Assembly (NCBI GenBank): GCA_964609975.1
Contig: CAZSTR010000004.1
Coordinates: 1-64,000, forward strand
Direction: 5' to 3'
DNA length: 64,000 nucleotides
DNA from: UBA5905 sp964609975
GTDB taxonomy: Bacteria; Bacillota; Clostridia; Oscillospirales; Acutalibacteraceae
Position 1 is the stretch's first letter; every line of letters begins with the position of its first letter. This document shows positions 25,274-33,791 of this stretch, one piece after another. The position numbers and the translations under genes were made by a program. A model generated the notes under the pieces. That model was given only the letters and a program-made list of their open reading frames with translations. It was not told where the DNA came from and made no database searches.

Positions 25274-25315
25274 ACCGACTCCCGCAGGGGCATCAACCCT
25301 CCTGCGGGAGTCGGT
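25274..25315 (+). terminator. Terminator of hflX, overlapping the ttcA 3' end
   Basis: A 15-bp perfect stem (25274-25288 with 25301-25315) has a 12-base loop and is followed by TTTT. The right arm encodes the last codons of the minus-strand ttcA gene, and the ttcA stop (25293-25295) sits in the loop. Confidence 0.9.
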
Positions 25316-26129
25316 TTTCATAATCGTCCAAAAATTCGGTGACCTGTGCACCCCGGTGATAGCCGAGCACCGTCTCCAAATTCACATTTTCGGCGCTATG
25401 GAATATATTCTGGTCGATTTGGCGGTTGGTTTTGCGCAGCTGTGCCAGCAACGCCTTGATTTCCGCCCGTTTGGAGTCGCCCCCGGTGCCGTCGGTGGCC
25501 GAACAGGCGCACCGCAAAAACTGTAGCCGGTTATACTCCGCCCAATTGACAATCGCCCTTTCACGCACAAGATACAGCGGGCGAATCAGCTCCATGCCGG
25601 GAAAATTCCGGCTGTGTATTTTCGGCATCATGGTGCGCATCTGGCCGCCATACAGCATACTCATGAGCACCGTTTCAATCACATCGTCGAAATGGTGTCC
25701 CAAGGCGATTTTGTTACAGCCCAGCTGTTGGGCATATTTATAGAGATAGCCCCGGCGCATCCGGGCGCACAAATAGCAGGGCGCCCCCTTCGTTTGCTTC
25801 TCCACAACGGAAAAAATCGGACTTTCGAAGAAATGCGCCGGAAGCTGAAGCAAATGCACATTTCCCTCAATTTGATGGCGATTTTCCGGCCGATAGCCGG
25901 GGTCCATCACCAAAAACTCCAGCGAGAAGGGCACCTCGCTTCCGTGTCGTTGTAGCTCCTGCAGGCATTTCGCCAACAGCATGGAATCCTTCCCGCCGGA
26001 AATGCACACGGCAATCCGGTCTCCGCTTTCAATCATGCGATAATCCTTTAGCCCGCCGATGAAGGGGTTCCATATAGTCTTTCGATAGGTGGTGATGATA
26101 CTGCGCTCGATGGCGGCGCACCGTTCCAT
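25293..26129 (-). CDS. ttcA: TtcA-family tRNA 2-thiolation enzyme
   Basis: The protein is 278 aa. The PP-loop ATP pyrophosphatase motif SGGKDSMLL is near residue 45, followed by CYLCARMRRG, LGHHFDDVIET and a second cysteine pair in CACSATDG. This is the pattern of TtcA, which makes 2-thiocytidine at tRNA position 32 using an Fe-S cluster. AAAGGAG precedes ATG 26129. It lies five bases behind the flippase gene and shares its direction, so probably belongs to the same transcript. A related thiolation substrate cannot be excluded. Confidence 0.88.
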   Translation of the reverse strand: MERCAAIERSIITTYRKTIWNPFIGGLKDYRMIESGDRIAVCISGGKDSMLLAKCLQELQRHGSEVPFSLEFLVMDPGYRPENRHQIEGNVHLLQLPAHFFESPIFSVVEKQTKGAPCYLCARMRRGYLYKYAQQLGCNKIALGHHFDDVIETVLMSMLYGGQMRTMMPKIHSRNFPGMELIRPLYLVRERAIVNWAEYNRLQFLRCACSATDGTGGDSKRAEIKALLAQLRKTNRQIDQNIFHSAENVNLETVLGYHRGAQVTEFLDDYENRLPQEG

Positions 26130-26133
26130 AAAT

Positions 26134-27546
26134 TCAGCGCTCCTTTGCGGTTCGGCTTTTCAAAATGTGCGTTACACCGCTCCACAGGGGACGCAGGTTG
26201 ATGAGCAGCAGCAGAACAAAAATCGCCCCCTGCCAAAGCACCCAGCCCCTTACCTCCCGCACCATCAGAACGCTTTGCGCCGTCAGCAACAGAACGCTGG
26301 ACAAGAAGCGGGGAAAATCCCACCGCAGACGCACGAAGCGCCGCGTGTGGACGCTCCGCAGAGCGAACACAAGAGTATAGCTCAACGCCGTGGAAACCGC
26401 GGCGCCCTGCACCCCGAAAAGCCCAATGAGAAAATAGTTTCCGATCACATTGCCCACCGTGCCGACGAGGGTTGTCCAGAGGGTGCTTCGGCTTTTTTTC
26501 TCCACGGTATAAATCGTTCCAAGAAAGGAGACAAGACAGGAGAGCACGGTGGCCATCACCAGCGTCGGCATATACTGCCAGGAGGGGTAAAAGCTGTCCG
26601 CCACCAAAATCCGGGTGATCAGCTTCGAAAACATAACCAGCCCCGAGCCGCACACAAAGAGAAGCGAATGATACATCGTGAAAATCCGACTGAAGAACTG
26701 TTCCCGCTCCAGACGGCTTTTCTCGGTGAGAATGGACATTTGCCAGGCGTCCATGAAAACGCCGCTGATGAGGATGAGCAAATTTGGAATTTTATAGGAG
26801 ACCGCATACAGCCCGTTCGCTTCCTCGTTGATCATCCAGGTAACCATATACCGGTCGGACACATCCGTCACCCACCACAGCGCGGTGGTGGGAATCAGCG
26901 GCACCGAATAACGAAGCATCGCCCCCATCACCCGCTTGTCCAATGCGGCGGGACGGATGAAGCGATACAGCCGCGCCCGGAAAAACAAAATCAGAATACA
27001 GATCGCGTCGGACAGAACAATCGCCAGAATGTATCCGATGACCCCGATCTTCAGCACCGCCAGAAACAGCACATCCAGCCCCAGCGTGATGGCCGTGCCG
27101 ATGACACTGCAAACAGCAAACAGGCGCACCCTCTGCATGGTTTTTACCTGGTAGGCGAACAGATAATGCAGCATGGAGGTGAGCACAAACACATACATCC
27201 AGACGGTATAGCCCTCAAACTTTGGAATCCGCCCCACAAGAGGCGCAAACAGCAGAAAAACACCAAAGCCGAAAATATCCACCGCCAGCCCCGTAGTCAG
27301 CACCTTCGAGCGGTCGGTTTCGCCGTCCATGCCGAAGCGCAGCACCGCGTTGTTGATACCGAGAGACACCAGCGGAATCAGCAAATTCGCCGCCTGCACC
27401 AGCAAATCAACGATGCCGTATTCTCCGTTGGTGAGATAGCTTGTATACAGGGGCATCAAAAGCACCGTCAGCACCTTTGAGCTGAAGGTACCGATGCCTA
27501 AAATCAGTGTGTTGGAAAACAGCTTATGATACCGGTTCTTTGTCAA
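26134..27546 (-). CDS. Polysaccharide/lipid-linked oligosaccharide flippase (MOP superfamily, Wzx/RfbX-like)
   Basis: The protein is 470 aa with about 14 membrane helices. The opening LFSNTLILGIGTFSSKVLTV and LYTSYLTNGEYGIVDLL are typical of the polysaccharide-biosynthesis branch of MATE-like exporters. TTG 27546 is preferred because AAGGAG lies nine bases upstream; the longer TTG 27570 would include it. It flips a lipid-linked glycan or related cargo. No glycosyltransferase neighbours are present: it sits between a NagD-like phosphatase and ttcA, so the substrate is unknown. Confidence 0.88.
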   Translation of the reverse strand: MTKNRYHKLFSNTLILGIGTFSSKVLTVLLMPLYTSYLTNGEYGIVDLLVQAANLLIPLVSLGINNAVLRFGMDGETDRSKVLTTGLAVDIFGFGVFLLFAPLVGRIPKFEGYTVWMYVFVLTSMLHYLFAYQVKTMQRVRLFAVCSVIGTAITLGLDVLFLAVLKIGVIGYILAIVLSDAICILILFFRARLYRFIRPAALDKRVMGAMLRYSVPLIPTTALWWVTDVSDRYMVTWMINEEANGLYAVSYKIPNLLILISGVFMDAWQMSILTEKSRLEREQFFSRIFTMYHSLLFVCGSGLVMFSKLITRILVADSFYPSWQYMPTLVMATVLSCLVSFLGTIYTVEKKSRSTLWTTLVGTVGNVIGNYFLIGLFGVQGAAVSTALSYTLVFALRSVHTRRFVRLRWDFPRFLSSVLLLTAQSVLMVREVRGWVLWQGAIFVLLLLINLRPLWSGVTHILKSRTAKER

Positions 27547-27579
27547 AAAACTTCCACTCCTTGCACCCAAAGCTTTGCA

Positions 27580-28368
27580 TTACTCCGCCAATTCGCCCAC
27601 ATCGTTGAGAATCAGGCTGGGACGGTACGGGAAGGCATCCACCGTTTCCCGCGAAGAAACACCCGACAAAACCAGCACCGTATCCGCGCCGGATTCGATG
27701 CCGGCGATGATGTCGGTGTCCATCCGGTCGCCGATGATGGCGATTTCGCTGGGGCCACAGCCCAAATGCTTGATACCGCTGCGCATCATCAGCGGATTCG
27801 GCTTTCCGAGAAAATAGGCCTGCTTCCCGGTAGAAAGCTCGATGGGGGCAATGAGCGCTTTCGTAGCGGGCACAATCACATTCCCCTCGGCAGGGCCGGT
27901 CATGTCCGGGTTCGTGCCGATGAGCTTCGCGCCGTTTTCCACAAGGCGCACTGCCTTGCACAGGTTTTGATAGTGATAGCTCTGAGTTTCGCCCACCACC
28001 ACATAATCCGGATTCACATCGTTGAGGCTGATGCCCGCTTCATACAAGGCGTTGGTCAGACCCGCCTCACCGATACAGAAAACCGAACAGCCCGGCGCCT
28101 GGGTTTTGAGAAACTTGGCGGTAGCGAGGGCGCTGGTATAAAAATGGTTTTCCTCCACATCTAGACCGAGACGCAGCAGCTTCGTGCGCAGCTCACGGGG
28201 GGTACGCTCACTGCTGTTGGTCAAAAACAGATATTGCTTGTCGTTTTCCTGCAGCCAGCGAAAAAAGTCCTTGGCGCTGGGCAACAAATGATTTCCGTGA
28301 TAAATCACGCCGTCCATGTCGCAAATAAAGCCCTTTTTCTGCCGAATGGTTTCCAATGTAACGCTCAT
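27580..28368 (-). CDS. HAD-IIA family phosphatase (NagD-like)
   Basis: The protein is 262 aa. HAD motif I is CDMDGVIYHG (catalytic Asp pair, about residue 16), motif II is LTNSSERTP, and the IIA cap is in the middle. The C-terminal motifs are GKPNPLMM and GDRMDTDI. NagD-type enzymes dephosphorylate nucleotides and sugar phosphates in the cytoplasm; the physiological substrate is uncertain. GAGGAG precedes ATG 28368. It is followed after 33 nt by the flippase in the same direction. Confidence 0.92.
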   Translation of the reverse strand: MSVTLETIRQKKGFICDMDGVIYHGNHLLPSAKDFFRWLQENDKQYLFLTNSSERTPRELRTKLLRLGLDVEENHFYTSALATAKFLKTQAPGCSVFCIGEAGLTNALYEAGISLNDVNPDYVVVGETQSYHYQNLCKAVRLVENGAKLIGTNPDMTGPAEGNVIVPATKALIAPIELSTGKQAYFLGKPNPLMMRSGIKHLGCGPSEIAIIGDRMDTDIIAGIESGADTVLVLSGVSSRETVDAFPYRPSLILNDVGELAE

Positions 28369-28415
28369 CGTTTTTTCTCCTCTTTTTTATTATTAGCACC
28401 GGTCATTGATTTTTC

Positions 28416-29108
28416 TCAAATTTCCCAAAATTCAGCCAAGGTCTCGGCAGAAATTGTCTCCACCCGCCGCAGGGAAAAAGACTCCTCCCCACAAATTGCC
28501 AAAAACAGCTCGTCCACCGCCAGCTCCTGCCAAAACAGCCCCTTTTCCTCTCCCGGCCCGCAATAAAGCGCGCCGGAGGCGGCCAGCGGAACCGAAACGC
28601 CGCGCATCGGCAGGCTCAGCCCGAAGCCGCCACGCTTGAGATAGGCTTCCTTCATCACCCACAGGCGGGTGAACCGTTCCTCTGGGTCTGCGGCCATCCA
28701 TGCCCGCTCCCGTTCGGTGAAGCAACGCTCCGCCACCCGCTCCCGACAGGGGGTGCACATCTGCGCGTCCATTCCTACCGGCCGCTCCGAAAACGCACAA
28801 AAAACCGCGTTTTCGGTATGGCTGAGGCTGAAATGAATGTCCCGCCCCGGGAAAAAAGGCTTTCCGTGGGCGCCATGCGCCACCACCGGTGCACGGCCGT
28901 TTTCTCCAAAAAGATGGGTCAACAGCAGCCCAGCCGCCGTTTTCTGCGCCCGCGCCTGCGGAGCGGTCATACGTCGCACCTGGCGTCGGCGCGCTTCGTC
29001 CAAATGCGCCAGCGCCTGTTCGACGGCGGTCTCGGGCAGCCACGGACGACAATCGGTCATCACAACACGCACGGAGGTCACCCCCATTCTCCCGAATAAA
29101 TATACCAC
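28416..29108 (-). CDS. 4'-phosphopantetheinyl transferase (Sfp-type)
   Basis: The protein is 230 aa, the Sfp/Gsp length. It transfers phosphopantetheine from CoA to carrier proteins. The landmarks are GKPFFPGRDIHFSLSH (about 82-97), the metal motif PVGMDAQ (110-116) and LWVMKEAYLKRGG (149-161). The metal motif reads D-A-Q where most relatives have D-x-E. The start is GTG 29108 with GGGAGG seven bases upstream. No NRPS or PKS gene is near, so it may serve the fatty-acid carrier protein or a remote cluster. Confidence 0.88.
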   Translation of the reverse strand: MVYLFGRMGVTSVRVVMTDCRPWLPETAVEQALAHLDEARRRQVRRMTAPQARAQKTAAGLLLTHLFGENGRAPVVAHGAHGKPFFPGRDIHFSLSHTENAVFCAFSERPVGMDAQMCTPCRERVAERCFTERERAWMAADPEERFTRLWVMKEAYLKRGGFGLSLPMRGVSVPLAASGALYCGPGEEKGLFWQELAVDELFLAICGEESFSLRRVETISAETLAEFWEI

Positions 29109-29157
29109 ATCTTTCCCTCCCCGTCAATGAAAATCCTGTAAAGAATCTGTATCGAAA

Positions 29158-29239
29158 AGCCGACCGCCGGATGCTCAGGATAATCGAAGCCTCGCTTACC
29201 TAGAGAAGCCGGTTGGCTGTGAAAAAATCCGGAGCATCC
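29158..29239. other. Interleaved inverted repeats (pseudoknot-like) between the PPTase and tex genes
   Basis: AGCCGACC (29158-29165) can pair with GGTTGGCT (29211-29218, one G-U). GGATGCTCAGGAT (29169-29181) pairs with ATCCGGAGCATCC (29227-29239, 12 of 13). The two helices interleave, as in an H-type pseudoknot. Transcription is not established; on the minus strand it would lie in the PPTase leader. Confidence 0.45.
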
Positions 29240-29254
29240 CCATCGAAAGAACGA

Positions 29255-29283
29255 TTGACCTTTTTGAAAAAATCCGGTATACT
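29255..29283 (+). promoter_or_regulatory. Promoter of tex
   Basis: TTGACC (29255-29260) and TATACT (29278-29283) are separated by 17 nt, 37 nt before ATG 29320. Confidence 0.85.
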
Positions 29284-29319
29284 AAAGGGCGAAAATCTGC
29301 AAGAAACAGGAGAATCAAC

Positions 29320-31464
29320 ATGGATATTCAAGCGACCTTAGCCAACGAGCTGCACCTGAAGGCTTCCCAGGTGGAAAACGCGGTGCGGCTATTGGATGAC
29401 GGAAACACGGTTCCCTTCATCGCCCGCTATCGCAAGGAGCAGACCGGCTCTCTGGACGACCAGGTGCTGCGGGAGCTGGCCGAGCGGCTGACCTATCTGC
29501 GGGGGCTAGAGGAAACCCGCGAAAAATACACGGCGGTCATCGAGGAGCAGGGCGCACTGACCGAGGAGCTGGCGGCGGCGCTGGCGACGGCCACCACCTT
29601 AACCGAGCTGGAGGATCTCTATCGCCCCTATCGGCCAAAGCGGCGCACCCGCGCCACCGTGGCGAAGGAGAAGGGACTTCAGCCTCTGGCCGAAGCCCTG
29701 TATGCCCAGGAGCCGGGCGCACAGCCACCAGAGAAGCTGGCAGAGGCCTTTCTCAATGAGGCTGTGCCGACGGGGGAGGAGGCGCTGGCCGGCGCACGGG
29801 ACATCATCGCCGAATGGATTTCCGAGGATGCCACGGTGCGCAAGCGTCTGCGGGTTGTGTGCTTCGCCAACGGCTTTCTCACCGCCAAGGCGACGAGGGA
29901 GGAGGACAGCGTCTATCGGAACTATTACGATTTCCGCGAGCCGCTGAACCGGGTGCCGGGGCACCGAATTTTGGCAATCAACCGAGGCGAGCGGGAGGAG
30001 TTTCTGCGGGTGCGCGTGGACTTCGACCCCGCTCACGCCCTGCGCATCGTGCTGTCGGAGCATCTAAAAAAGACCAGCCCCTCCACCGACCAAGTGCAGG
30101 CGGCCGCCGAGGACGCCTATGACCGCCTGATTTTCCCGGCGCTGGAGCGAGAAATGCGAAACACCCTCACCGAAAGCGCTTCCACCGCCGCCATTCAGGT
30201 GTTTTCCACCAATCTGCGCCAGCTTTTGATGCAGCCCCCGGTGAAGGGGAAGGTGACGCTGGGACTGGATCCAGGATACCAGCATGGCTGTAAAACCGCC
30301 GTCGTCGATGCCACCGGAAAGGTGCTAGACACCGGCATCGTCTATCCCGTTCCCCAATTCAAGCGCACCGCCGAGGCGAAACGAATTCTCAGCGGCTTCA
30401 TCCAAAAATACGGCGTGGAGGTCATCGCCATCGGCAACGGCACCGCTTCCCACGAAACCGAGGTTTTCGTGGCGGAGCTGTTGCGCGAGCCGGGGAATGA
30501 CCGGGTTTCCTATATGGTGGTCAGCGAGGCGGGCGCCTCGGTCTATTCCGCCTCAAAGCTGGCAGCGCAGGAGTTCCCGGACTATGATGTCAATCTGCGC
30601 TCGGCAGTATCTATCGCCCGCCGCCTGCAGGACCCGCTGGCAGAGCTTGTGAAAATCGACCCGAAGGCCATCGGCGTCGGACAATATCAGCATGACCTGC
30701 CCCAGGCCCATTTGAACGATGCTCTCGGCGGCGTAGTGGAGTCCTGCGTGAATGCCGTGGGCGTGGATTTGAACACCGCGTCCGTCCCTCTGCTGGAGCA
30801 GGTGGCGGGCATCAACGCCACCGTGGCCAAGAACATCGTCGCCTATCGGGAGGAAAACGGCGAATTCCGCTCCCGCGCCGCACTGAAAAAGGTGCCGAAG
30901 CTGGGACCGAAGGCCTTTGAGCAATGCGCCGGCTTCCTGCGCGTGCCGGAAAGCGCGAACCCGCTAGATCGCACGGCGGTGCACCCGGAAAGCTATGCCG
31001 CGGCGCAGAAGCTGTTGGAGGAATGTGGCCGCACGGCGGACAATGTGGTCGGGCTGGAGGAGCAGGCAGCGACCATTGGCCTTTCCGTCCTGGCGGAACG
31101 GCTGGGCGTGGGTGAACCAACCCTGCGGGACATCATCGCCGAGCTGCAACACCCCGGCCGCGACCCGCGGGATGAGCTTCCGGCGCCCCTGCTGCGCACC
31201 GATGTGCTGGGCATTGAATCGCTGAAGGTCGGCATGGAGCTGACCGGAACGGTGCGCAATGTGGTGGATTTCGGCGCCTTCGTGGACATCGGCGTTCATG
31301 AGGACGGCCTTGTGCACATTTCTCAAATCACCAACCGCTTCATCAAGCATCCCTCCGAGGTGCTGAAGGTGGGCGATGTGGTGACCGTTTGGGTGCTGTC
31401 GGTGGATGTGGCGAAAAAGCGCATCGGGCTAACCATGAAGCGCCCGATGGAAACCAACGGCTGA
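29320..31464 (+). CDS. tex: Tex-family S1 RNA-binding protein (transcription accessory protein)
   Basis: The protein is 714 aa, the normal Tex length. The N-terminal Tex domain opens with VRLLDDGNTVPFIARYRKE and LEDLYRPYRPKRRTRAT. A YqgF/RuvX-like domain follows (LGLDPGYQHGCKTAVVD, near 310). The helix-hairpin-helix pair contains GVDLNTASVPLLEQVAG, and the C-terminal S1 domain (GTVRNVVDFGAFVDIGVHED) starts near residue 645. Tex binds nucleic acids and influences transcription elongation and stress gene expression. CAGGAGA precedes ATG 29320. Monocistronic. Confidence 0.96.
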   Translation: MDIQATLANELHLKASQVENAVRLLDDGNTVPFIARYRKEQTGSLDDQVLRELAERLTYLRGLEETREKYTAVIEEQGALTEELAAALATATTLTELEDLYRPYRPKRRTRATVAKEKGLQPLAEALYAQEPGAQPPEKLAEAFLNEAVPTGEEALAGARDIIAEWISEDATVRKRLRVVCFANGFLTAKATREEDSVYRNYYDFREPLNRVPGHRILAINRGEREEFLRVRVDFDPAHALRIVLSEHLKKTSPSTDQVQAAAEDAYDRLIFPALEREMRNTLTESASTAAIQVFSTNLRQLLMQPPVKGKVTLGLDPGYQHGCKTAVVDATGKVLDTGIVYPVPQFKRTAEAKRILSGFIQKYGVEVIAIGNGTASHETEVFVAELLREPGNDRVSYMVVSEAGASVYSASKLAAQEFPDYDVNLRSAVSIARRLQDPLAELVKIDPKAIGVGQYQHDLPQAHLNDALGGVVESCVNAVGVDLNTASVPLLEQVAGINATVAKNIVAYREENGEFRSRAALKKVPKLGPKAFEQCAGFLRVPESANPLDRTAVHPESYAAAQKLLEECGRTADNVVGLEEQAATIGLSVLAERLGVGEPTLRDIIAELQHPGRDPRDELPAPLLRTDVLGIESLKVGMELTGTVRNVVDFGAFVDIGVHEDGLVHISQITNRFIKHPSEVLKVGDVVTVWVLSVDVAKKRIGLTMKRPMETNG

Positions 31465-31517
31465 CCGGGAAAACAGCCACCCTTCTCGAAGAACCGTCGC
31501 TTCCCATGAAGTTTTTC

Positions 31518-31546
31518 TTGCTTTTATTCCGCTTGTTCGGTATAAT
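31518..31546 (+). promoter_or_regulatory. Promoter of the DtxR-type regulator
   Basis: TTGCTT (31518-31523) and consensus TATAAT (31541-31546) are separated by 17 nt. Confidence 0.8.
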
Positions 31547-31609
31547 GGAGCATATACCCTCCGGCGACGCCGGAAAACATTCGAAAAAAACAAGGAGTGC
31601 TGCACCGCT

Positions 31610-31975
31610 ATGCATTTACAGGAATCCGGCGAAATGTATTTGGAAACCATTTGGGTTTTATCCCGCCAGCGTCCCCATGTGCGCTCCATTGATGTGTGCG
31701 AGCACATGGGCTATTCGAAGCCCAGCGTCAGCCGCGCCATGGGACTGTTGAAAAACGGCGGCTTCATCACCGTGGACGCGGACGGCTTCATCACCCTCAC
31801 CGCCGAGGGCTTGCGGGTGGCGCAGAAGGTATATGAGCGGCACACGGTGCTGTCCGACTGTTTGAGCCGGTTGGGCGTGAGCCAGGAAACGGCCGCGGCG
31901 GACGCCTGCCGCATCGAGCATGTGATTAGCGACGAAACCTTCGAGGCCATCAAACGGCACATTCGCACCCAATAA
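31610..31975 (+). CDS. DtxR/MntR-family metalloregulator, short form with iron-type ligands
   Basis: The protein is 121 aa: a winged HTH (IDVCEHMGYSKPSVSRAMG) plus dimerisation/metal domain, with no C-terminal SH3 domain. Against DtxR, ligands Met10, Cys102, Glu105 and His106 correspond to Met9, Cys100, Glu103 and His104 here (DACRIEHVISDE), and His79 to His78. MntR instead has Asp and Glu at the first two. The ligand set therefore suggests Fe(II) sensing despite the MntR-like length. AAGGAG precedes ATG 31610. No metal transporter gene is next to it; the next gene is a convergent TSUP exporter. Confidence 0.9.
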   Translation: MHLQESGEMYLETIWVLSRQRPHVRSIDVCEHMGYSKPSVSRAMGLLKNGGFITVDADGFITLTAEGLRVAQKVYERHTVLSDCLSRLGVSQETAAADACRIEHVISDETFEAIKRHIRTQ

Positions 31976-32009
31976 CCGGGCCTTTTCCGGCACAGCCCGG
32001 ACAAACAAC

Positions 32010-32061
32010 AGAAAAGCGGGACGCCCCAGCCACACAAAAGGCCGGAGCGTCCCGCTTTTCT
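32010..32061. terminator. Bidirectional terminator between the DtxR-type and TSUP genes
   Basis: A 15-bp perfect stem (32010-32024 with 32047-32061) has a 22-base loop containing a further GCC/GGC pair. The genes converge on it. Confidence 0.88.
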
Positions 32062-32073
32062 ATCGTCCGTTTT

Positions 32074-32850
32074 TCAGGTCAGCAGGGAAAACAACAGCAC
32101 AACCATCCCCAGAACCACCAAAATCACGCCGGTGGCGCGATTGAGAGTTTTCGGCGTGGCCTTGTTAGCCAACACCGCCGCAATGCGCGCCCACAAAAGC
32201 GTGAATACCACGCAAAGGGTGAATACCGTCCAGTCCGGCGCACCGCCGATGGCGAAATGGGACACCGCGCCGGTCAGGGCGGTGAAGGTCATGATGAACA
32301 CGCTGGTGCCCACCGCCGTTTTCAGCTCATAGCCCAGCACCGCCGTCAAAATCAACAGCATCATCATGCCGCCGCCGGCGCCCACGAAGCCGCAAATAAA
32401 CCCAATCAGCGCTCCGCAAATCACCGACTGCACAGCCCGCTTCCTCCGGGAAACCGACTGCATGGCCTCCTTCGTTGTCATCACCGGACGCACAATAAAC
32501 TTGAGTCCCAAAAGGAAGGTCATGAACACCGAAAACCCGCCCATGGTGTTGGAGGGAACGAGACTGGCCGTCAGGCTTCCCACCACGGTGAACACCAGCA
32601 CGCTGACCATCATAATCAGCCCGTTGCGAATATCCAGATTTTTGTTTTTTCCATAGGTATATGCCGAGACGGCGCTGGCCAGCACATCCGACGACAGAGC
32701 AATCCCCACCGCCATATAGGGATCCATCCCTAAAAAGGTGATAAGCATGGGGCTGATCACCGCCGCGGCGCTCATCCCGGCGAAGCCCGTGCCCAGCCCC
32801 GCCCCCATTCCGGCGCAGAAGGTCACCAAAGCCGTCACCCACAAAGACAT
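32074..32850 (-). CDS. TSUP (TauE/SafE) family membrane exporter
   Basis: The protein is 258 aa with about eight membrane helices and the internal two-fold repeat of TSUP proteins. The glycine-rich GAGLGTGFAGMSAAA near the N-terminus and GFVGAGGGMMMLL in the second half are the repeat markers. Members export sulfite, sulfoacetate or related organic anions; none is predictable here. AAGGGG precedes ATG 32850. It follows the unknown membrane protein at 32893-33603 after 42 nt and is probably co-transcribed with it. Confidence 0.9.
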   Translation of the reverse strand: MSLWVTALVTFCAGMGAGLGTGFAGMSAAAVISPMLITFLGMDPYMAVGIALSSDVLASAVSAYTYGKNKNLDIRNGLIMMVSVLVFTVVGSLTASLVPSNTMGGFSVFMTFLLGLKFIVRPVMTTKEAMQSVSRRKRAVQSVICGALIGFICGFVGAGGGMMMLLILTAVLGYELKTAVGTSVFIMTFTALTGAVSHFAIGGAPDWTVFTLCVVFTLLWARIAAVLANKATPKTLNRATGVILVVLGMVVLLFSLLT

Positions 32851-32892
32851 TTCCCCTTCGCTTCCTTCCTGTTTTTGTTATTTTTCAAAAAA

Positions 32893-33603
32893 TCATTCCT
32901 GTGCCGTGGGGCGGTTTTCCGCCAGCACCTGCAACAGCGCCATGCACTGCTGATGTAGCTCCGTTTTCTTTTCCGCCGTGCCAATCGCCTGGCGCACGCC
33001 GAAATACAGCTCCTCCGGGAAGGTTTTCATAACCACATCCTCCGTGACGCGGCTGTCACCCTTCCAGTTCCAATAGCTCGCCTCGGCCTCCACTCCGGCG
33101 GCCTGAAAGGACAAGGGCGTGAAAAAGCCCGATTCCTTCACCGCGTCGTTATCCATCAGCTGGGTATAATTTTCCGGCTCAAAGGCGAAGAATAAAATGT
33201 CACCGGTGGCCAAATGCGCCTGCAGCATCTGGGCATTGGTGAAATAGGTTTGCGAGCCACCGGCGCGGTCCATATAGCAGTTGACAATCTGCACCTCCAC
33301 CGCGCTATCTCCGTCCAAATCCTCGCCATAGCGGCCGAGCCATTGCTCCATCGCGTCCAGCTGCTGAGTCGAATAGGGCTGCTTCGTCACCAGCAGCACC
33401 GTATAATCCGGGTCGTTCTTCGTCACCATCTGGCCGATCACCACCGCCAATATTCCCCCCAGCACCACACAGCCCCAAAAGAGCCATTTATAATGATACC
33501 AGAAGTTTTCCCATTTTTCCCGCGGCGTTTTCGGCGGCTCCGCCTTCGGCGTCGGCTTCAAATCCTCCGGGCTGACACCTGCCAGATACATTTCCCTCGC
33601 CAT
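32893..33603 (-). CDS. Uncharacterised single-pass membrane protein with WENFWYHYKW motif
   Basis: The protein is 236 aa. A proline/lysine-rich cytosolic head (about residues 1-35) carries the motif REKWENFWYHYKW directly before one hydrophobic segment (about 42-61). The remaining 175 residues should be extracytoplasmic. They contain YTVLLVTKQPYST and GDILFFAFEPENYTQLM, with some resemblance to a substrate-binding-like fold. I recognise the head motif as recurring in Clostridia proteins but cannot assign a role. It has its own promoter, and a TSUP exporter follows in the same direction. AAAGGAG precedes ATG 33603. Confidence 0.75.
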   Translation of the reverse strand: MAREMYLAGVSPEDLKPTPKAEPPKTPREKWENFWYHYKWLFWGCVVLGGILAVVIGQMVTKNDPDYTVLLVTKQPYSTQQLDAMEQWLGRYGEDLDGDSAVEVQIVNCYMDRAGGSQTYFTNAQMLQAHLATGDILFFAFEPENYTQLMDNDAVKESGFFTPLSFQAAGVEAEASYWNWKGDSRVTEDVVMKTFPEELYFGVRQAIGTAEKKTELHQQCMALLQVLAENRPTAQE

Positions 33604-33640
33604 CGCTTTTCGCTCCTTTTTTCACGCACTTTTCTGCCTT

Positions 33641-33669
33641 ATTGTAGCAAATCCGCCGCTACAACGCAA
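33641..33669 (-). promoter_or_regulatory. Promoter of the unknown membrane protein and TSUP genes
   Basis: On the minus strand TTGCGT (33669-33664) and TACAAT (33646-33641) are separated by 17 nt. Confidence 0.75.
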
Positions 33670-33746
33670 GGGAATTCCCGGACATTTAACAATTTGTTCA
33701 AGCGTTGGGGGCAGTTTGGCCAAATCGGGTGTACAAAACCTCTGCA

Positions 33747-33780
33747 TTTTATAAATATACGCCGAAAATGAATATTTTTT
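33747..33780 (+). promoter_or_regulatory. Candidate tandem ARG boxes upstream of argG
   Basis: TTTTATAAATATAC (33747-33760) and AATGAATATTTTTT (33767-33780) are AT-rich, roughly symmetric, and about 20 nt apart centre to centre, just ahead of the argG -35. This resembles paired ArgR/AhrC sites, but each matches the consensus only partly. Confidence 0.3.
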
Positions 33781-33791
33781 CGTTTTCGCCC

